Source: an uncultured Clostridia bacterium (lineage in GTDB: Bacteria; Bacillota; Clostridia; Lachnospirales; CAG-274). From it: a DNA stretch of 38,395 nucleotides. The number at the start of each line of letters is the position of its first letter. Position 1 is the stretch's first letter. The DNA lies in assembly GCA_949948985.1 (NCBI GenBank), contig CATLIG010000023.1, forward strand, positions 1 through 38,395. Direction: 5' to 3'. Positions 1-8,780 of the stretch are shown here, piece after piece. The translations under genes were made by a program, and so were the position numbers. The notes beneath the pieces are model-generated. The model made no database searches, had not been told where the DNA came from, and worked only from the letters and a program-made list of their open reading frames with translations.

Positions 1-122
1 TTGGATGGCTTGAAAAATATCGTCGGCTTTGGAAAAATTGTGAAAGAAAACTCCATACTTCTTTACAAATGACTGTTTTGGCTTTTATTTCTGTGCTTAT
101 TAGAAGATTTTAGACAGGCTCT
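1..122. mobile_element. end of an insertion element cut by the window edge
   Basis: The right boundary carries TTTTAGACAGGCTCTA (about 107-122), the same terminal sequence that ends the short palindromic elements near 16488 and 22586. It interrupts a recombinase gene whose start lies at 191. Positions 1-72 form an open frame on the plus strand ending in TGA, but I do not recognise the peptide and cannot tell which strand carried the transposase. This may be the parent element that mobilises the short copies; that is inference. Confidence 0.4.
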
Positions 123-191
123 AAGACTTTCTGTTTTAGCGTCCTCTATTGATAAACGAATATATAACGCAACCGTGTATTTCTCCTGCAT
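123..191 (-). pseudogene. N-terminal stub of a second large serine recombinase
   Basis: An ATG at 191 follows GAGGTGATAAT and encodes MQEKYTVALYIRLSIEDAKT, the start of a resolvase-type catalytic domain. The Arg-Leu-Ser triplet contains the catalytic serine of the family. The frame stops being recombinase-like where the insertion element begins at about 122, so only about 23 residues remain here. The start lies 4 bases beyond the stop of the preceding recombinase (196), so the two formed a tandem operon, as is common at the integration end of clostridial conjugative elements. Confidence 0.7.
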
Positions 192-195
192 ATTA

Positions 196-1593
196 TCACC
201 TCATTTCTTTGCTGCTGTCAAAACTGAAAAACACTTCAACTTTCTTGTCGGAGTAAACCAATACTTTATCAATTAATTGTTCAGCTATTTCCGCAGTCAA
301 TGTTTCAGCTTTATTAATCACAGATATATGTTTTTCGGCTTTGTCATAATTTTTAATTTTTTTCTTTAAATCATTTTGACTTTTTTCCAAATCTGAGATT
401 TTGTTAAAATCAGAAGAAATTTTATTCTCATATTCCCGCTTCATCTCAAAATACTCATCATCGGTAATTATTTTATTTACCAGACTTTCGTATAAACCTT
501 TTAAAAATATTCTGTTTTTTTCTATACTTTTCTTTAATTCTGATATTTCATAGGCATAACCCGATTTATCGGTTTTCGATAACGTATATTTTTCAAGTTC
601 TAGCTTTTTAGATAAAATAGTATCAGACTGTTTATATATATCCTCCAAAATACTTTTAACAATATATTTTTCACTTACATAAAAAGTAAAACAAGTATTT
701 TCAGCAATTCTCTCATTAGCAAGACAATGGAAAACATATTCGCCTTTGTGGTTTTTATTTCTGTTAAGATTTCTTCCGCAATGACCGCAGAATATTTTAC
801 CCTTTAATATGTTTTTATTATAGCGGTCTACTGAAATATTTTTGTACTTTTCAGCTATTTGTCTGCATTTCTCATTAACAGCGTCAAACATTCCGTGACT
901 TATAATAGGTTCGTGGGTATTTTTTACTCTTATCCATTGTTCTTTTGGTATGTCAATTTTCTTATGATTGATATACTGTGCTTTGCCCTGCACCATATCG
1001 CCCGTATAACATTCATTTGACAAAATCTTCTGTACTGTTCTTGTCTGCCAGTATCCGCTGCCCATTAAAGTTTTATGATTTATAATACCTTTACTTTGAG
1101 CATATCGATTCGGAGTCATAACATTTGCTTCATTCAGATTTTTTGCAATCTGATTATAGCTTACGCCCTCATATTTCCACTTAAATATCTGTTTAACAAC
1201 CTCCGCCGCTTCATCATCGACAATAAGTTTATGACAGTTATCAGGTGCTTTTTTATAACCATACGGCGGTCTTGCTCCAATATATTCTCCGGCTTTCATA
1301 CTCTGACGAGCCTGTGCTTTAATTTTCCTGCCTATGTCAATAGAATAGGCTTCATTAATCATATTTTTTAATGGGAGCATAATTCCGTTATTTCCGTTTT
1401 CCTTATTTGTATCAAAATCATCATTAACAGAAATAAATCTGACATTGTGCAAAGGAAAATATTTTTCAATATAAAAACCTGTATCAATAGCATTTCTGCC
1501 AAGCCTTGATAAGTCTTTCACCATTACACAGTTTATTTTTTTATTTTCTATGTCGCTTATCATACGCTTAAACTGCGGTCTTTCAAAAGCTGG
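196..1593 (-). pseudogene. C-terminal half of a large serine recombinase (recombinase A)
   Basis: From 1563 there are 455 residues; the same frame continues upstream to 1593 with PAFERPQFKR, the conserved F-x-R-P-x-F-x-R-M stretch of TnpX/TndX-type recombinases. Next come the rest of the resolvase fold ([10 protein letters not shown]), the Recombinase domain, a zinc ribbon (FCGHCGRN plus a later Cys) and a long coiled coil. The first ~68 residues, including the catalytic serine, are missing here. They match the stub at 32667-32870, with the same strand and the same break point. An ATG at 1563 could start a truncated product, but without the serine it could not recombine DNA. Confidence 0.85.
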
Positions 1594-1595
1594 TC

Positions 1596-2135
1596 TTGAT
1601 TAACGATATCCGTTTCAAGGGCAAACGTCAGATTGACTGGAATGATGTAAAGCAGTATCTCGAAGGATATGTCGGGGACTATTACGAGATTGAGGAAAAT
1701 GCGGAACGTATTTATATCGGAAATGAACTTCCTGAAGAATATGCGGAATCAGAAAGCCGTAAAAGCCTTATGGGTGCAAATGCAAAAGCGAAGGCAAATG
1801 CCGCTACTGCGATACCGGAACTGATCCAGATAGCATCTAACCCGGCTTTTGAAGAAAACCGCAAGGAAAAGCACAATAAAAACGCAAAATACGGCTGGTA
1901 CAGGTATGATGTCCGTTTTGCCCTCCCGGTCTATGAAGAAAATACGCTTGTAAGATACAATATCTTCCATGCCCGGCTTTTGATTAACCATGCTGAAAAT
2001 GGCAGGAAATATCTGTATGATATCTTGGCAATAAAAAAAAGAAACGAGCAAGCCGTAGCAAGATGTACGGTGAAAACCCATTTCTTACTGTCAATAATAA
2101 GCTATTTTTTAATTCCTGTCAATCCCCAATTTTGA
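1596..2135 (+). pseudogene. 5'-truncated phage-type gene fragment (PBECR/MuF-associated-like)
   Basis: The open frame starts with TTG at the very edge of the inserted element and has no ribosome site, so the real 5' part is probably missing. The peptide (IDWNDVKQYL, then ERIYIGNELP, KAKANAATAIPE, KYGWYRYDVRF, FHARLLIN, YLYDILAIKK) resembles a domain I associate with phage minor-head or PBECR-type nuclease proteins; the family name is a memory match. After an eight-A run at 2033-2040 the frame looks wrong (LLSIISYFLIP), while the +1 frame reads SKMYGENPFLTVNNK, so a frameshift is likely. By eye it is richer in G+C than its neighbours, consistent with a foreign origin. Confidence 0.5.
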
Positions 2136-2146
2136 TTTTTTCAGAA

Positions 2147-2180
2147 TACCCCCATTGGCATTTTTAATGCAATGGGGGTA
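2147..2180. terminator. hairpin after the phage-type fragment
   Basis: TACCCCCATTGGCATT pairs with AATGCAATGGGGGTA around a short T loop, with one bulged G. The stem is strong, but the bases after it (CTTTGTTCCCCC) make a weak U tract, so termination on the plus strand is likely rather than certain. Confidence 0.55.
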
Positions 2181-2204
2181 CTTTGTTCCCCCTTAACCAC
2201 TTCA

Positions 2205-2284
2205 TAGCATGAGGCACAGATGATGTCAAGACCGCCGCAGGCAAGGCGGAGCCGGTGTCTTGACATCATCTGTGCTTCATGCTA
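2205..2284. repeat. 28-bp near-perfect inverted repeat with an inner hairpin
   Basis: The left arm 2205-2232 (begins TAGCATGAGGCACAGATG) and right arm 2257-2284 (ends CATCTGTGCTTCATGCTA) match with one mismatch. The 24-base loop contains a smaller CCGCC/GGCGG stem. It sits between the phage fragment and the MATE promoter, in GC-richer sequence than its surroundings. No T run follows, so it is not an ordinary terminator. It could be a relic of a transfer origin, plasmid origin or folding transposable element. Confidence 0.75.
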
Positions 2285-2384
2285 CAAAACCGAAACTGCA
2301 CCCTTGACAACTTTATTCTCTCATAAAGTGTAACCCATCATTGACACTTTAACAACACTTTAACAAAGTTTAAAAAATTTTCAC

Positions 2385-2414
2385 TTGACAATTCGAATTT
2401 TAATCTGTTACAAT
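2385..2414 (+). promoter_or_regulatory. promoter of the MATE fusion gene
   Basis: TTGACA (2385-2390) and TACAAT (2409-2414) are separated by 18 bases. The expected start site is near 2421, only about ten bases before a terminator-like hairpin. Confidence 0.75.
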
Positions 2415-2431
2415 ATTAATGTCAAACAGCA

Positions 2432-2471
2432 AATGGCGTAGAATCTTTGACGGGTTCTGCGCCATTTTTTT
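2432..2471 (+). terminator. early intrinsic terminator / attenuator in the MATE leader
   Basis: AATGGCGTAGAA (2432-2443) pairs over 12 positions with TTCTGCGCCATT (2455-2466), one being G-U, and is followed by seven T. It lies directly after the promoter and about 78 bases before the start codon at 2549. Most transcripts would be expected to stop in the leader unless something prevents the stem. No clear antiterminator or leader peptide was found, because the space before the stem is too short. Confidence 0.75.
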
Positions 2472-2548
2472 GTTTGTACGTAGTTTTTAGGCAGCTTTTC
2501 TCTAATAAAGACTCCAATTACATATTTATTTTAAATGGAGGTTACAAA

Positions 2549-4537
2549 ATGCAATCAATTAAACAAATCAACTATCTTGGTGAAGAAAAGATTCCAAAGT
2601 TGATGCTCAAATTTTCAATTCCCTGTATTCTTTCTCTTTTAGTCAGCGCGCTTTACAACATCGTAGACCAAATATTTATAGGGAACAGTGAATTAAGCGC
2701 TTTAGGTAATGCGGCAACAGGCGTTGTTTTTCCTATTTTTATTATTGCACAGGCTTTTGCGTGGTGTTTTGGTGATGGATGTGCGGCATATCTCAGTATA
2801 TGTCAGGGTAAAAAAGATACAAAAAACGCACCTATATGTATTGGCAGCGGCATAACAATTACTCTTTTGACAAGTATTATTTTATTAGCTGTATTTTTTC
2901 CTTTAAAAACGCAAATTTTAACATTATTCGGCGCTTCGGAAAACAGTATTGATATGGCAATTGAATATTTTAACATTATTCTTGCTTTTTTTCCTGTTTA
3001 CATGCTTATGAATATGATGAATGCAGTTATCCGCGCAGACGGAAGTCCAAAATGTTCCATGGCGTCTATGTTAACAGGTGCTATTGTAAACATCATTCTT
3101 GACCCTGTATTTATTTTTGGATTTAAATGGGGAATGACAGGAGCTGCTCTGGCAACGGTAATAGGTCAGGTTATATCATTTATAATCAGTCTTGTATATT
3201 TTTTTAATACAAAAACATTCCGCCTTACTTTGCGGCACTTTATTCCCAAATTTAAAATTTTTTCATCGGCATTAAGCTTAGGATTATCCTCATTTATTAC
3301 ACAAATGACAATTGTAATTATTTCATTAGTATGTAATATCATGCTGGCAAAATACGGAGCCGTTTCTTCATATGGCATTGATATTCCTATTGCGATTATA
3401 GGAATTGAAAGTAAAGTTTTTACTGTAGTAATTAATATTGTTGTTGGTATCATTTTAGGCTGTCAGCCTATCATAAGCTATAATTATGGCGCTAAAAATT
3501 ATACACGAGTAAAATTAACTTATCGTTATATTTTAATATCAACAATTATAATTGGGCTTGTATCAACAATTTTATTTGAATTATTTCCAACTCAAATTGT
3601 TGGAATGTTTGGAAATCCTACAAATATACCTAATCCTGATGATTATTGGCTATTTGCCTCATTAACTTTCCGTATTTTTTTAGCGTTAGTAGTATTTACG
3701 TGTATAATAAAAATGACTTCTATTTTCTTTCAGGCTGTCGGAAAACCTGTTAATGCTATTATCTCATCATTAACAAGAGATATTATATGTTTTGTACCGT
3801 TAGTTATTATTCTTCCGGCGATTTTTGGAATTGAGGGAATTTTATACACGGCACCTATTGCAGATTTAATCGCTATGATAATAGCTTCTGTTATGACAAT
3901 ACGATTTATGAAAGTGTCTGCTGAAAAAAACAGCATTGTTACAAATACGCCAATTTTAAAAAAATCAAAAAAAGGTGTTATTGTTACTATTGCAAGAGAA
4001 CATGGTTCTTCAGGAAAGCAAATCGGAAAGATTGTTGCCGAAAAATTAAACATTCCCTTTTATTATAAGGAAGTTGCCGCTTTAGCAGCACAGGAAAGCG
4101 GTTTGCATAAAGAATTTATTTCAGATATAAATATAAACTCGCCAAAAATATTACACGACTTGTATCTCAGTACAACGGTAGTTCAGCAGGCAATAAAAGC
4201 GCAGGAGCAAATAATTCGCAAAATAGCTGACCAAGGTTCCTGTGTAATTGTTGGCAGGGCTGCTGATTATATTTTAAGTGAATATGAAAATATTATAAAA
4301 ATTTTTATATACGCACCAGAAGAATATAAAATAAAAAATATTATGAAAGTGTATGGAGATACCTATTCGGAAGCCGTTAAAAACATTCAGCATTCTGATG
4401 AAGCGCGTGCCGCTTATTATCATAGTATTTCCGGTTCCCAATGGGGTAACTCACATAATTACAATCTATTAATTGACAGTTCAATAGGTATTGAACAATG
4501 CTGCAAAATAATTTGTGATTATGTAGACACTCTATAA
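2549..4537 (+). CDS. MATE efflux transporter fused to a cytidylate-kinase-like domain
   Basis: The start at 2549 is chosen because TGGAGG lies 6 bases or so upstream; an open frame from 2447 would run through the leader hairpin. The product is 662 residues. The first ~455 are a MATE antiporter of about twelve membrane helices (KLMLKFSIPCILSLLVSALY, DQIFIGNSELSALGNAA), the family that expels cationic drugs using Na+ or H+. The last ~200 are a soluble P-loop domain of the cytidylate-kinase-like type (IVTIAREHGSSGKQIGKIVA, later VIVGRAADYIL). That family phosphorylates nucleoside monophosphates; the substrate of this branch is unknown. The kinase end is predicted to be cytoplasmic, so it may couple nucleotide state or drug phosphorylation to export. 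Such fusions occur in Clostridia. Expression probably depends on the upstream attenuator. Confidence 0.85.
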   Translation: MQSIKQINYLGEEKIPKLMLKFSIPCILSLLVSALYNIVDQIFIGNSELSALGNAATGVVFPIFIIAQAFAWCFGDGCAAYLSICQGKKDTKNAPICIGSGITITLLTSIILLAVFFPLKTQILTLFGASENSIDMAIEYFNIILAFFPVYMLMNMMNAVIRADGSPKCSMASMLTGAIVNIILDPVFIFGFKWGMTGAALATVIGQVISFIISLVYFFNTKTFRLTLRHFIPKFKIFSSALSLGLSSFITQMTIVIISLVCNIMLAKYGAVSSYGIDIPIAIIGIESKVFTVVINIVVGIILGCQPIISYNYGAKNYTRVKLTYRYILISTIIIGLVSTILFELFPTQIVGMFGNPTNIPNPDDYWLFASLTFRIFLALVVFTCIIKMTSIFFQAVGKPVNAIISSLTRDIICFVPLVIILPAIFGIEGILYTAPIADLIAMIIASVMTIRFMKVSAEKNSIVTNTPILKKSKKGVIVTIAREHGSSGKQIGKIVAEKLNIPFYYKEVAALAAQESGLHKEFISDININSPKILHDLYLSTTVVQQAIKAQEQIIRKIADQGSCVIVGRAADYILSEYENIIKIFIYAPEEYKIKNIMKVYGDTYSEAVKNIQHSDEARAAYYHSISGSQWGNSHNYNLLIDSSIGIEQCCKIICDYVDTL

Positions 4538-4552
4538 TAACTCTTTGATAAT

Positions 4553-4636
4553 AAAAAATCAGCAAAAATAAAATTATCTATAGCAAAACAACAGAAATTT
4601 TGTGAATTGCTATAATATTATTTATGCTGATTTTTT
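4553..4636. terminator. bidirectional terminator hairpin between convergent genes
   Basis: AAAAAATCAGCAAAAATAA pairs with TTATTTATGCTGATTTTTT, and an inner TATAGCAA/TTGCTATA stem extends it. A-rich and T-rich flanks allow termination on both strands, serving the MATE gene and the heme operon. The outer arm resembles the inner part of the palindromic element at 16374-16488, so it may be a member of that repeat family. Confidence 0.7.
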
Positions 4637-4668
4637 ATATTTTAATAATTTTTAAGTATTTATAATTC

Positions 4669-5424
4669 CTATATATTCAGAACAAATTTATTGTTTTCAA
4701 AATTTTTGACACAAAGGTCTATGCCATATATATCTTTAATAAGTCCTTCAGTTATAACTTCATCAGGATTTCCCTCAGCGACAATTCTGCCGTTTTTCAT
4801 AGCGATAATATGATTACTATATGCTATTGATTGGTTAATATCGTGAAGTACCATTATAATTGTCATTCCATATTCTGTATTAAGTTTTCTTACAAGTCTT
4901 AAAATCTCAATCTGATATCTTATATCAAGATAAGTAGTAGGCTCGTCTAAAAAAAGTATTTTCGTATTTTGCGCAAGAGCGACAGCAATCCAAACTCTTT
5001 GCCTTTCTCCTCCTGATAAAGCTGAAAGCTGTTTTTTTGAAAATTTTGAAACTCCTGTTACATCCATAGCAAACTTAATATATTTTTCATCATCACTATT
5101 ACTTTTTTTTAATCCACCGTAAGCGATTCTTCCATATTCTACAAGTTTTTCAACAATTATATCATTAGGTGCGGTATTATGCTGATGAACAATAGCAACT
5201 TGTTTAGCAAAATTTTTTAAAGAAATATTCACTATATTTTTTTCATTTAATATAACTCTGCCTTTTTCAGGTTTTAAATTTTTTGTCATTACATTAAATA
5301 ATGTTGATTTCCCGCAACCGTTTGCGCCTATAACAGTTGTAATTTTGCCTTTAATAATTTTAAAAGACACATTGTCAAGTACTTTGTGTTTTCCATAGGA
5401 AAATTCAATACTTTCAACTTCCAT
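4669..5424 (-). CDS. heme ABC transporter ATP-binding protein
   Basis: This 251-residue cytoplasmic ATPase of the FepC/BtuD type powers import through the permease encoded just upstream. Walker A is GANGCGKST (33-41), the signature LSGGE is at 136-140, Walker B is ILFLDEP (156-162), and the switch His is at 194. The start is set at the ATG at 5424, which has AAGGAG 11 bases upstream; the GTG at 5436 would sit on that ribosome site. It overlaps the permease gene by 11 bases, indicating coupled translation. The substrate is inferred from the HtsA/IsdE-type binding protein in the same operon. It is equivalent in position to htsC/siaC of streptococci. Confidence 0.88.
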   Translation of the reverse strand: MEVESIEFSYGKHKVLDNVSFKIIKGKITTVIGANGCGKSTLFNVMTKNLKPEKGRVILNEKNIVNISLKNFAKQVAIVHQHNTAPNDIIVEKLVEYGRIAYGGLKKSNSDDEKYIKFAMDVTGVSKFSKKQLSALSGGERQRVWIAVALAQNTKILFLDEPTTYLDIRYQIEILRLVRKLNTEYGMTIIMVLHDINQSIAYSNHIIAMKNGRIVAEGNPDEVITEGLIKDIYGIDLCVKNFENNKFVLNI

Positions 5425-6400
5425 AAGTCTTGTCACTCCTTTTCAAAAGAATAATAAAGACAGGGCCTCCTATAACAGACATTATTACAGCGGGTGAAAT
5501 TTCATATGGATACGCTATTACGCGACCCGCCGTGTCCGCAAGAAGCATTATAAAAGCGCCAAGCAACGCTGAAAAAGGTATTAAAAACTTATGCTCGCTT
5601 CCTACAATAAGTCTGCCCATATGAGGAACAATAAGACCTACAAAACTTATTGTTCCTACAACAGCGGTTGTTATTGAGGCAAGCAAAACTGCAACGGCAG
5701 ATATAATAATTCTTAATATATTTACATTTACACCCAGACTTCTTACAGTTTTATCTTCAAGAGCAAGAAGATTACATCTTTTTGAAATCATAAAAGCAAA
5801 TAAAAGACCAATAATAGCGTAAATAGCCAAAAGCTTTACATCTTCCCATGTTTTCATTGAAATATTCGAGTTTATCAATTCAGAAGCGCTTTGATAGTTT
5901 TGTCCGCCCATTGAATTAAACGCGCTTGAAAAACCTGTAAAAACAGAATTTACGGCGATTCCCACAAGTATAATTCTAAGTGGCGAAAAACCGTTTTTAT
6001 ATGATAAACCGTAAACAAGTATACAGGCAAGCATACCTCCGACAAATGAAAATATAGGAGTTAAAAAAAACAAAGTTGGAAAAAAAGTAACTATTACAGC
6101 GCTTACAAAAACGGCTCCTGAAGATATACCGATAATTCCCGGGTCGGAGAGAGGATTTTTAAGCACAGCCTGAAAAAGCACTCCGCTTACGGAAAGCGCA
6201 GCTCCCGCAAGTGCGGCTACAATTATTCTGGGAAATCTTAAATCATAAATTATGGCTACATTCTCATTATATTCAATAAATAAACCACTAAAAAGTTCTT
6301 CGTATGTAACTTTTAAACTTCCGGTATTTACAGATACAATAAAAAGACTTCCAAGCATTATTATAACAATTATAAAACTAATTAATACTCTTTTACTCAT
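5414..6400 (-). CDS. heme ABC transporter permease, FecCD family
   Basis: This 328-residue, very hydrophobic protein has about ten membrane helices of the FecCD/BtuC fold. Family landmarks include RFPRIIVAALAGAALSVSG, LSDPGIIGISSGA and FVGLIVPHMGRLI, the cytoplasmic loop that docks on the ATPase. The start is the ATG at 6400 behind GGTGATTGATT; a TTG two codons earlier is less likely. It begins 2 bases after the stop of the binding-protein gene and overlaps the ATPase gene. It would move heme across the membrane as a homodimer. Positional equivalent of htsB/isdF. Confidence 0.88.
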   Translation of the reverse strand: MSKRVLISFIIVIIMLGSLFIVSVNTGSLKVTYEELFSGLFIEYNENVAIIYDLRFPRIIVAALAGAALSVSGVLFQAVLKNPLSDPGIIGISSGAVFVSAVIVTFFPTLFFLTPIFSFVGGMLACILVYGLSYKNGFSPLRIILVGIAVNSVFTGFSSAFNSMGGQNYQSASELINSNISMKTWEDVKLLAIYAIIGLLFAFMISKRCNLLALEDKTVRSLGVNVNILRIIISAVAVLLASITTAVVGTISFVGLIVPHMGRLIVGSEHKFLIPFSALLGAFIMLLADTAGRVIAYPYEISPAVIMSVIGGPVFIILLKRSDKTYGS

Positions 6401-6402
6401 AA

Positions 6403-7533
6403 TCAATCACCATAAAGTATAGGCTCCAGTGCCGCAAGAGCCTGAGGATAATCAAAAGTAGCGCTCATTCCAAAAAGTATATAATCAACGTCATAAACCT
6501 TATTATTTTTTACAGCTTTAAAATGTTTCCATATATCATTTGATGAAAACTCTTTTTCAAACATCTCAAGAGCCTCTTTTGGAAGTCCATGAGCGGTTCT
6601 TATAATAATATCCGGGTCTTTAGCAAGCATTTCCTCAGGACTGATTGTGAGAAAATCTTTTGAGGAATCATGGAAAATATTTTCGCCTCCCGCAAGTTCC
6701 ACAAGAGAACCCGCATAAGAATTATTTGTAGCCACAAGATAACTTCCGGGCAATCCCATAAGTACCAGAACTTTTGGCTTGCTGCCATTATGTTTGCTAT
6801 TATAATTTGATATAAATTCGTTATATTCTTTAACTATTTCATCAGCCTCAGCTGATTTTCCATATTTATCTCCGATTAATTCAACACTGTCATATAGACC
6901 TTTTACACTTCTTAAATTGACAAATGTTGAATTTACTCCAATATTGTCATATTTCATCTGTAACTCGTTTTTAAGAGTATCTGGACTTATTACATCAGTA
7001 GGTTTAATACTTTTTATAATTTCCATGTCAGGAGACATAGGAGAACCTACTGTCGTTACTCCATTATATCTCGAAGCAAGTTCGGAAACCGTTGTTTCAG
7101 GAACCCCAACAAGACTGATTCCAAGTCTGTCCATAATATCACATATTGACGCAGATGTGGCAATAATTCTTATTTCTTTCGGTACGTTCGTTTCCTCATT
7201 AGGAGTTGTATTATGATTTGTTTGCTGTTTTATATCTGAATTCACATTTGCTACCACTATTTCAGAATTTACTTTTTCTCCGTTAGAAGCTTCAGTATCT
7301 GTTATATTTTCTGCTTCTTCTGTTGTTTCGTTCATAACTGATTCTGTTTCTGTTGATTCAACTGAAATTGCCTCAGAAAAATATTCTGTTTCCTCCCGCT
7401 CATATACCGTTTCCAAAGCAGTTTCAGTTATAACTTCTGCTTCTTCTTTAGGAGCATTTTCAGAATCTGAAGCACAGCCTGCCATAAGCCCTATAGCGAT
7501 TAAAAAAGCTAAAAACTGTTTACATTTTTTCAA
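6403..7533 (-). CDS. isdE: heme-binding lipoprotein of the HtsA/IsdE type
   Basis: This 376-residue lipoprotein has a signal peptide and lipobox LMAGC with the lipid-bearing Cys20. Residues 24-115 form an acidic Glu/Thr/Ser-rich linker, far longer than in staphylococcal IsdE. The rest is a Peripla_BP_2 domain. Two IsdE/HtsA signatures are clear: VGSPMSPDMEIIKS with Met166, and RTAHGLPKE with His315, the positions of the known Met/His axial heme ligands. VLMGLPGSYLVATNNSY and SNDIWKHF are also typical. It should take heme from surface proteins and hand it to the permease. The long linker may let the domain reach across the cell wall. Cobalamin or siderophore binding is less likely given the ligand pair. 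Confidence 0.87.
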   Translation of the reverse strand: MKKCKQFLAFLIAIGLMAGCASDSENAPKEEAEVITETALETVYEREETEYFSEAISVESTETESVMNETTEEAENITDTEASNGEKVNSEIVVANVNSDIKQQTNHNTTPNEETNVPKEIRIIATSASICDIMDRLGISLVGVPETTVSELASRYNGVTTVGSPMSPDMEIIKSIKPTDVISPDTLKNELQMKYDNIGVNSTFVNLRSVKGLYDSVELIGDKYGKSAEADEIVKEYNEFISNYNSKHNGSKPKVLVLMGLPGSYLVATNNSYAGSLVELAGGENIFHDSSKDFLTISPEEMLAKDPDIIIRTAHGLPKEALEMFEKEFSSNDIWKHFKAVKNNKVYDVDYILFGMSATFDYPQALAALEPILYGD

Positions 7534-7549
7534 TATTTCCTACCTCCTG

Positions 7550-8644
7550 TTAATTTCCATAATACTCCGTAAAATTACTTAACATTGAAGCTACGTCTGC
7601 TCTTGTGGCAGATGAATTATAATTATATCCATTTGTATTCTGTTTTGTAATAATACCGGCTTTACCTGCCCTTATAACATTTTCCTTTGCCCACTCGCTT
7701 ACACCTGTTATACTTGGTGAAATACTCCTGTTTTCAAAAACAATATTCTTGTAATCAGCATATTTTGAAAGAATAACTGCCGCCTGCTCACAAGTTACAG
7801 AAACATCTGGAGTAAACTCCGTTTCGCTTATACCGCTTATAATACCATTTTTATTTGCCCACGCAATATATGGCGCATAATATTTTCCATTATCAACATC
7901 TTTAAAATTTGTGGTCATATTTGATATTTTCTCACCGCTCATTCTGCCGAGAACCGTAACAAACATTCCTCTTGTCATTTCCTTATCTGGTTCAAAAGTA
8001 GTTTCTGTTATCCCGCTGAAAAGTCCTTTATTTACTACTTCCTCAATTTCTTTTTCAGCCCAATGATTGTTAATATCCGTAAAACTTGTTTTTGTATTTT
8101 CGGATAATTTTTCTTCTTTTTGTTCTTGTACAACAACATCATCAGTTGATTTTACCGCTGTATCAGCATCACACTTCATATAAAAGCACACTTCTCTGCT
8201 CATTGGTACAACATACATTTTAACTCGTATAAGACTATCAGCGCTTGGCGCTTTAAACTTAATATCAGCGCTGTCGTTTGAGGCACTTTCTTTTATCACG
8301 CTATATTTAATATTGCTATATTCGCCTTTTGTTTTTTCCTGAACAGATAATTTAATATCCGAAAGGTTACTATATAAAAGCATACGTACAGTAATTACAG
8401 CCCCTTCATCAGTTTGTTCAACAACAGCTTTTTCATAAACAGCGCTTCTGCACATACCTTCTCCAAGTTCGATATTTCCAGTACCTCCATCATCGGTTGC
8501 ACCTGTATCGGGATTAACATAATAAGTAATTGTATCCATTGTATATGTCCCATTTTCAACCGCAAAAATATTAACGGTAAAAATCGTTAGTAAAACGCTT
8601 AAAATAAGTATATGTGAAACTGCTTTATTAAAAAATTTAATCAT
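7550..8644 (-). CDS. Shp-like surface heme-binding protein with three SLH domains
   Basis: The start is the ATG at 8644 (AAGGAG 7 bases upstream; the longer frame to 8746 runs through the ribosome site). The product has 364 residues: signal peptide to about 28, a HemeBinding_Shp-type domain (~32-160), a charged linker, then three SLH repeats (~187-235, 245-292, 305-360) that bind secondary cell-wall polymer. The match to streptococcal Shp includes NPDTGATDDGG, LGEGMCRSAVY and VVPMSREVCFYM. Met64 and Met148 align with the two axial methionines of Shp (66 and 153). Shp relays heme from Shr to HtsA; here the SLH repeats replace a membrane anchor. It lies 16 bases upstream of the binding-protein gene. 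Confidence 0.82.
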   Translation of the reverse strand: MIKFFNKAVSHILILSVLLTIFTVNIFAVENGTYTMDTITYYVNPDTGATDDGGTGNIELGEGMCRSAVYEKAVVEQTDEGAVITVRMLLYSNLSDIKLSVQEKTKGEYSNIKYSVIKESASNDSADIKFKAPSADSLIRVKMYVVPMSREVCFYMKCDADTAVKSTDDVVVQEQKEEKLSENTKTSFTDINNHWAEKEIEEVVNKGLFSGITETTFEPDKEMTRGMFVTVLGRMSGEKISNMTTNFKDVDNGKYYAPYIAWANKNGIISGISETEFTPDVSVTCEQAAVILSKYADYKNIVFENRSISPSITGVSEWAKENVIRAGKAGIITKQNTNGYNYNSSATRADVASMLSNFTEYYGN

Positions 8645-8780
8645 AGTAAAACTCCTTTCATAACTATATAGACGGTGATTAAATATTACCGTCCGCACCG
8701 AGTACAGTCGCTTTGGCGACATATACCTTTTCGTACAAGCGCGCATCTGCTGGAGGCTTATATATTTTTTTCTTTTTTAA

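Noticed and set aside
1075-1371. Plus-strand 98-residue frame
   Set aside because: It is a shadow of the serine recombinase gene on the other strand.
2447-2548. Longer start for the MATE gene at 2447
   Set aside because: It would encode the terminator stem and has no ribosome site; ATG 2549 has TGGAGG in place.
4669-7533. Cobalamin or siderophore importer
   Set aside because: The permease and ATPase fit, but the binding protein has the Met and His signatures of HtsA/IsdE and lies among heme-binding surface genes.
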